DNA of 64,000 bases from Anabaena sp. UHCC 0204 (GTDB lineage Bacteria > Cyanobacteriota > Cyanobacteriia > Cyanobacteriales > Nostocaceae): the NCBI RefSeq assembly GCF_009711975.1, contig NZ_VIKW01000023.1, positions 1 through 64,000 on the forward strand, written 5' to 3'. Below are positions 60,139 to 64,000 of this stretch, piece by piece. The translations under genes were made by a program, and so were the position numbers. The notes beneath the pieces were generated by a model that saw only the letters and a program-made list of their open reading frames with translations, made no database searches and was not told the origin of the DNA. The number at the start of each line of letters is the position of its first letter. Positions within the stretch are counted from its first letter, which is position 1.

Positions 60139-61107
60139 CTGGGAGGCTAGAAAAGCATCTACTTCAGCCGCAGTGGGTTGGGATGCGATCGCTCCTGGTT
60201 TAATAGTAGTGAGCGCCCCTACAGCACTGGCATAAGTGACAATTTTTTTGGCTATTTCTCCATCTTTAAGACTGTGAATTCCCACTTGTTGTAATTGATG
60301 GATAAACCCAGCTAAGAAACTATCTCCTGCACCAGTGGTATCAACAACAGGGATAGAAAAAGCGGGGATTTTACCTTCATTCTCACCTAAACAATAGGAA
60401 CAACCATTTTCACCATCTGTCACCAAAACCCCTTCCAAAGAATTGAGCCGATAAGTAATTGCTCCGGCATCTTTGGTATCAAATAACCATTCAGCCTCTT
60501 CTTTTGTCAGTTTGAGAAAATCAAATCGCTTTAATAGGGAGAGAATTTTGGCCTTGGCTATATTTTCATCTTGCCAAAATACTGGTCGCCAATTGACATC
60601 AAGAATAATTTTTAGGTCATATTGTTCTGCTAACTCCAAAGCCCGCAAGACAGCTTTTTCACTGTCAGGATAGGCTAGTTCTAAAGTTCCTACTACCAAA
60701 AAGTCTGCTTCATCAAAAAGCGCCGGTGGTAAACTTGTAGCTTGGAGACGGGTATCGGCAAATTCGGAAGTATCATATTTACCAAAACCAGCAAAAGTGC
60801 GATCGCCGGCTAAATCCCTAACTACATATACTTGTCTAGTAGGTGCTGTAGAATGACGTTGTACACCAGTGGTATCTACACCAATATCTTCTAATAATGT
60901 CACCAGTTTATTCCCTGGTTCGTCCTGGCCTACTGCGCCAATAAATCCTGCTGATGTCCCCAATTTCACCAAAGCACAAGCTACATTTGCAGGCGCTCCT
61001 CCTGGGTAGGGAGTCCATGATTTCACTTCTTCTAGCTTGAGTCCCAATTGATCAGCTAAACAATCAAATAAGACTTCGCCAAGGCATAAAACATGGGGAT
61101 TACTCAT
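60127..61107 (-). CDS. PfkB-family carbohydrate kinase, fructokinase-like
   Basis: A 326-residue ribokinase-fold kinase: CLGEVLFDCLADQLG, the sugar-binding PYPGGAPANVACALVKLG (PfkB signature 1, about residue 32), and VDTTGAGDSFLAGFIHQL (signature 2 with the catalytic Asp, about residue 253). Similarity to fructokinases (SWTPYPGGAPANVA) suggests fructose as substrate. It converges with the gntK repeat, its last codons overlapping the repeat by 12 bp. Confidence 0.88.
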   Translation of the reverse strand: MSNPHVLCLGEVLFDCLADQLGLKLEEVKSWTPYPGGAPANVACALVKLGTSAGFIGAVGQDEPGNKLVTLLEDIGVDTTGVQRHSTAPTRQVYVVRDLAGDRTFAGFGKYDTSEFADTRLQATSLPPALFDEADFLVVGTLELAYPDSEKAVLRALELAEQYDLKIILDVNWRPVFWQDENIAKAKILSLLKRFDFLKLTKEEAEWLFDTKDAGAITYRLNSLEGVLVTDGENGCSYCLGENEGKIPAFSIPVVDTTGAGDSFLAGFIHQLQQVGIHSLKDGEIAKKIVTYASAVGALTTIKPGAIASQPTAAEVDAFLASQQLS

Positions 61108-61189
61108 TTCATTTTTGGTTTTCGATGGGGTATTATTCCTTTATTCTAACTTTTTTCAAGTCACTGGATTTTAATTTTCTTCTCCCCTA

Positions 61190-61966
61190 CTAACCATCAA
61201 TAAAAAAGTAGATAGTCATGGTAAAGGCAACTACCATCACAAATTTTCGCACTAAGTTAGGTTCTAATTGCCGAGCAAAATGAGCGGATAAGTAACCACC
61301 AAGAGAACCACCAACTGCCATGACAACAGCCTGATGCCAAAGAATTAAACCTGCAAAAACAAAAGGAATAATAGCGATACCGTTGACGCAACTACCCAAC
61401 AAGGTTTTAAAAGCATTCATGGCGTGGATATTTTTGATACCTAAAAAACTGAGAGTTGCCAACATTAAAATTCCCACACCTGCACCGAAGAAACCGCCAT
61501 AGATAGAAATTGCTAGTTGAGCAAATAAGAGAGTTAATAAAGGTGGAGATGCTGATGATGAATTTTTGCCCTGAAGTTGCAGCCATGTCTTCAAAGGTTC
61601 GCTAAATGTAAATATTAGCGTCGCTAAAAGTAACAGATAGGGCAGCAATTTCTTAAAGACATCGGCTGATGTATATAGCAACACTATAGAACCTATCGCT
61701 CCACCCAGCAAACTGGTAATAGCTAGTAATAATAATTCTCGCCTTTCAACAGTCAAATCCCGCCGATATGCACCTGCACTAGCCATAGAGGCTATCCAAA
61801 GCGCAGTATTATTTGTAGCATTAGCAGTAATTGGTGGTACACCTGTAAATATCAGTGTGGGAAATGTAATGAAACTGCCACCACCTGCGACAGCATTAAG
61901 TCCACCGGCAACAAAGGCGGTACTCAAGAGCAGTAAACTATTAATTGGCGTTAAATCTTGTAACAT
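61190..61966 (-). CDS. TauE/SafE family (sulfite exporter-like) membrane protein
   Basis: A polytopic protein of about 258 residues with two repeats of the TauE/SafE (DUF81) type: FVAGGLNAVAGGGSFITFPT (signature, about residue 20), GVPPITANATNNTALW, and in the second half YGGFFGAGVGILMLATLSFLG and NAFKTLLGSCVNG. Seven or eight helices are expected. Substrate (sulfite, sulfoacetate or other organic anion) is not predictable. The start is placed at ATG 61966 (MLQDLTPINSLL); the frame opens at 62038. Confidence 0.85.
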   Translation of the reverse strand: MLQDLTPINSLLLLSTAFVAGGLNAVAGGGSFITFPTLIFTGVPPITANATNNTALWIASMASAGAYRRDLTVERRELLLLAITSLLGGAIGSIVLLYTSADVFKKLLPYLLLLATLIFTFSEPLKTWLQLQGKNSSSASPPLLTLLFAQLAISIYGGFFGAGVGILMLATLSFLGIKNIHAMNAFKTLLGSCVNGIAIIPFVFAGLILWHQAVVMAVGGSLGGYLSAHFARQLEPNLVRKFVMVVAFTMTIYFFIDG

Positions 61967-62256
61967 TTTTTGGAGATAATCAGTGCAGTTGTATTGAAAA
62001 ACTATTACTCCAAAATTCAAATTTTGCAATAGTCGCACAAAATAAATCTAATTTATTTCCTGGAGTTCCCTTAGCAACAGCGTAACCCACCCTACTTATA
62101 GCTGAAAGCATAGATGATGATTGATGAAACTCTATAATTATGAAAAAGTGTAAATTTAGTTTAGCGAGGATTTAAGTTATACGCTCGTTTTTTTGGGTTA
62201 AGGTAGAAAGGTATATTTAAGGAAGTGGATAACCTGATAAGCTAGGTAAATAAAAT

Positions 62257-62886
62257 ATGCTATACAGCTTTACATTCCCACAAGAGATGATTGACAGCAT
62301 TCAGGAAAGAATAGAAGTTCTGGAAAGATGTTTAAATAATGCTAACCCGGAAGATGAAAAAATGGCGGAGATATTTGAGTTAGCTAATAGTCGGCAAATA
62401 TCTTTTAGTCAGGTTCAATATGAAATGATAAAATTGCTGTACAAGCTTAATAAATTTATTAAGCTTGCTGTGGCTTTGAAGGTAAAAAAACAACAGAATG
62501 AATTATCACTGCTACTTTTTGTTAGATACATTTTTTTATTTAAAGAAATTTTAGATCAATATTGGGACTTTATTTTTACAAAACATGGTAAAGAAATATT
62601 CACAAGACTAATTACAGATGTTATGAATACTGAGAATTCACACAATCTCATGCAAAATAAAGCTGAATCTCAATTCTATTCACTTGATAAACAATATATT
62701 TTTGAAGAAACAAGCAAACATTTAATGCAATCACTAATCAAATTCAGTTTACGAACTAAGTTATTAAGTGAAGAGGAAGCTATAGCTTTTAACAAAGAAG
62801 ATAATATTCCTCAAGAATCAGAAGCTATGCTGATTTCTTTAGCATCTACAGAAAAATGGGATTATGTGTATAGAAAACTTGCATAG
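62257..62886 (+). CDS. Hypothetical helical protein preceding a Doc/Fic toxin
   Basis: A 209-residue, probably all-helical, charged protein with no family I recognise (MLYSFTFPQEMIDSIQERIE; VRYIFLFKEILDQYWDFIF). It overlaps the Doc/Fic gene by 23 bp, in the position of the antitoxin of a two-gene module, but it is far longer than Phd and has no DNA-binding start. It may be a new antitoxin type or an unrelated gene. No signal peptide is present. Confidence 0.55.
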   Translation: MLYSFTFPQEMIDSIQERIEVLERCLNNANPEDEKMAEIFELANSRQISFSQVQYEMIKLLYKLNKFIKLAVALKVKKQQNELSLLLFVRYIFLFKEILDQYWDFIFTKHGKEIFTRLITDVMNTENSHNLMQNKAESQFYSLDKQYIFEETSKHLMQSLIKFSLRTKLLSEEEAIAFNKEDNIPQESEAMLISLASTEKWDYVYRKLA

Positions 62887-63274
62887 TCCTCAATTTATTG
62901 CAAAAGAAGATGTATTAAGTATACATAAAAAGCAGATTAACTTATATGGTGGATCATACGGTATCCGCGATGAAGGTTTATTAGATTCTGCGATTTACCA
63001 ACCTCAAGCAAGTTTTGGAGGGGAGTTTTTACATCCGACAATTTATGAACAAGCCGCAGCTTATTTATTTCACATTTGTAAAAATCATGCTTTTATAGAT
63101 GGAAATAAACGTACTGCTTTTGATGTTATGGTGACATTTTTGAATATCAATGATTATGAATTGAATATGACACCAGAGGAAGCATATCAATTAACAATGC
63201 AAGTTGCTGATAATAAAGTGAGTAAGGAAGATTTAATAGAAATATTGAGAGATTGTATTATAGAATTATTTTAA
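62864..63274 (+). CDS. Doc/Fic-family (death-on-curing) toxin
   Basis: A 136-residue protein: SIHKKQINLYGGSYGIRDEG at the N-terminus, then HICKNHAFIDGNKRTAFDVM with the Fic core H-A-F-x-D-G-N-K-R-T-A (about residue 78), and a C-terminal helix. Doc proteins phosphorylate EF-Tu and Fic proteins AMPylate targets; the DGNKRTA form is typical of genomic Doc-like proteins. ATG 62864 lies inside the end of the preceding gene. Neutralising partner is presumably that gene. Confidence 0.85.
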   Translation: MCIENLHSPQFIAKEDVLSIHKKQINLYGGSYGIRDEGLLDSAIYQPQASFGGEFLHPTIYEQAAAYLFHICKNHAFIDGNKRTAFDVMVTFLNINDYELNMTPEEAYQLTMQVADNKVSKEDLIEILRDCIIELF

Positions 63275-63392
63275 AAGATGATTTTTGATAAGATTGTAAT
63301 ACCCATAACCCTTGGGAATTACGACGGAAACAATCTACTTGAGTTTTTCGACATCAATTATAACGTATTAATTTAAGACTAAGAGTAGTTAA

Positions 63393-63956
63393 ATGAATAC
63401 AGTTACCTTAAACCTAGATCCAATTGTTCGCCTTACAGATGATCAATTTTACCAACTCTGTATGGCCAATAAAGATGTAAGCTTAGAACTAAATGCACAG
63501 GGAGAATTAATTATTGTGCCACCAGTAGGAGGAGAAAGCGGCCGTAGTGAAGCCGACTTAAATTTTAAAGTCAGTCTGTGGAATTACCAAACAAAACTAG
63601 GAATAGTATTTAGTTCCTCAACAATATTCCGACTTCCCAATGGTGCAAAACGTTCACCTGATGTTGCTTGGATAAAATTAGAACGCTGGGAAGCATTAAC
63701 AGAAGAAGAACGAGAAAAATTTCCCCCACTTACACCAGATTTTATAATTGAACTGAGATCAAAAACCGATAGATTGAAAACCCTGCAAGAAAAAATGCAG
63801 GAATATATCACCAATGGTTTGCGTTTGGGTTGGTTAATTAACCCACAAGATAAAGAAGTAGAAATTTATAGAATCGGAAAACCTGTAGAAATTGTCCAAC
63901 TTCCTGCTGTACTTTTTGGAGAAGATGTTTTACCAGGATTTGAATTAAAAATTTGA
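63393..63956 (+). CDS. Uma2 family endonuclease-like protein
   Basis: A 187-residue Uma2 (DUF820) protein with a PD-(D/E)XK-like core: RLPNGAKRSPDVAWIKLERW with the first Asp, then TPDFIIELRSKTDRLKTLQE where E-x-K-like catalytic residues sit (ELRSKTD), and LGWLINPQDKEVEIYR. The family is hugely expanded in cyanobacteria and of unknown role; nuclease activity is assumed from the fold. The start ATG is preceded by AAGAGTAGTTAA with no strong ribosome-binding site. Confidence 0.88.
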   Translation: MNTVTLNLDPIVRLTDDQFYQLCMANKDVSLELNAQGELIIVPPVGGESGRSEADLNFKVSLWNYQTKLGIVFSSSTIFRLPNGAKRSPDVAWIKLERWEALTEEEREKFPPLTPDFIIELRSKTDRLKTLQEKMQEYITNGLRLGWLINPQDKEVEIYRIGKPVEIVQLPAVLFGEDVLPGFELKI

Positions 63957-64000
63957 ACCCCACATTAAAGTCACCTGATCATTAGATAAAACATTTGGTT

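Noticed and set aside
1-64000. tRNA, rRNA and CRISPR arrays
   Set aside because: I looked for T-loop patterns, rRNA-like conserved blocks and regularly spaced repeats on both strands and found none that would stand.

Overview
The window reads as chromosomal DNA of a filamentous, heterocyst-forming cyanobacterium (Nostocales; Anabaena/Dolichospermum/Nostoc-like). Grounds: a solitary photosystem I psaB, a Ycf34 gene, two Tab2-type photosystem-assembly genes, a DevBCA-type exporter, a kinase-GUN4 fusion, frequent HIP1 octamers (gcgatcgc), AT-rich DNA and many miniature palindromic repeats. I see no rRNA or tRNA gene, no CRISPR array, no integrase and no intact transposase. Genus placement is inference.

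Layout. 0-9.4 kb: housekeeping genes (tsaB, ycf34, a CCA-adding-type nucleotidyltransferase, Tab2-like, RluA-type pseudouridine synthase), then a TetR regulator with devBCA. 9.4-17.4 kb: an XRE/minimal-nucleotidyltransferase pair, ExbB/ExbD-type proton channel, NADAR protein, TPR protein, family-4 uracil-DNA glycosylase, second Tab2-like gene, TldE/PmbA-type protein. 17.4-23 kb: two Ser/Thr kinases (one fused to GUN4, one with FHA) around a cluster of toxin-antitoxin pairs embedded in one repeat family. 23-31 kb: ClC-type chloride channel with CBS and Usp domains, lipoprotein, NUDIX, AI-2E transporter, 2OG-Fe oxygenase, GAF-GGDEF protein, sfsA. 31-41.6 kb: sugar genes (GH2 glycosidase, galT, GH1 glycosidase with a frameshifted RmlD-like part, glycosyltransferase-UDP-galactopyranose mutase fusion) with debris of a CHAT protein, an ISAs1-type transposase and a guanylate-kinase-like gene. 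42-46 kb: solitary psaB, a 49-residue PsaX-like protein and an SDR oxidoreductase. 46-49.2 kb: polyhydroxybutyrate remnants and genes (truncated thiolase, phasin-like protein, class III phaC). 49.5-52.5 kb: galK, an M24-like protein, gntK. 52.5-60 kb: accessory island. 60-64 kb: fructokinase, TauE/SafE transporter, Doc/Fic toxin with unusual partner, Uma2 nuclease.

The most interesting region is 52.5-60 kb. On one strand, closely packed, lie a Trypco1-type protein, a trypsin-like protease, an inactive-STAND-like protein, a MoxR AAA ATPase, a vWA protein, and two FGE-sulfatase/C-type-lectin-fold proteins. The protease C-terminus and the STAND-like N-terminus share a nearly identical segment of about 50 residues, as expected for a homotypic effector-associated adaptor. 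The two FGE C-termini differ by 25 substitutions and no indels within 78 bp, bounded by identical sequence, which is the mark of diversity-generating-retroelement variable repeats. The island lies between two 143-bp copies (3 mismatches) of the 3' end of gntK. The parts match a known general class of NTP-dependent conflict systems; this arrangement, with two probably diversified FGE partners inside gntK repeats, deserves follow-up.

A second theme is repeat-driven decay. At least six miniature inverted-repeat families are present, with one element nested in another beside a 7-bp target duplication, one inside a CHAT gene, and one joined to a truncated vapC.
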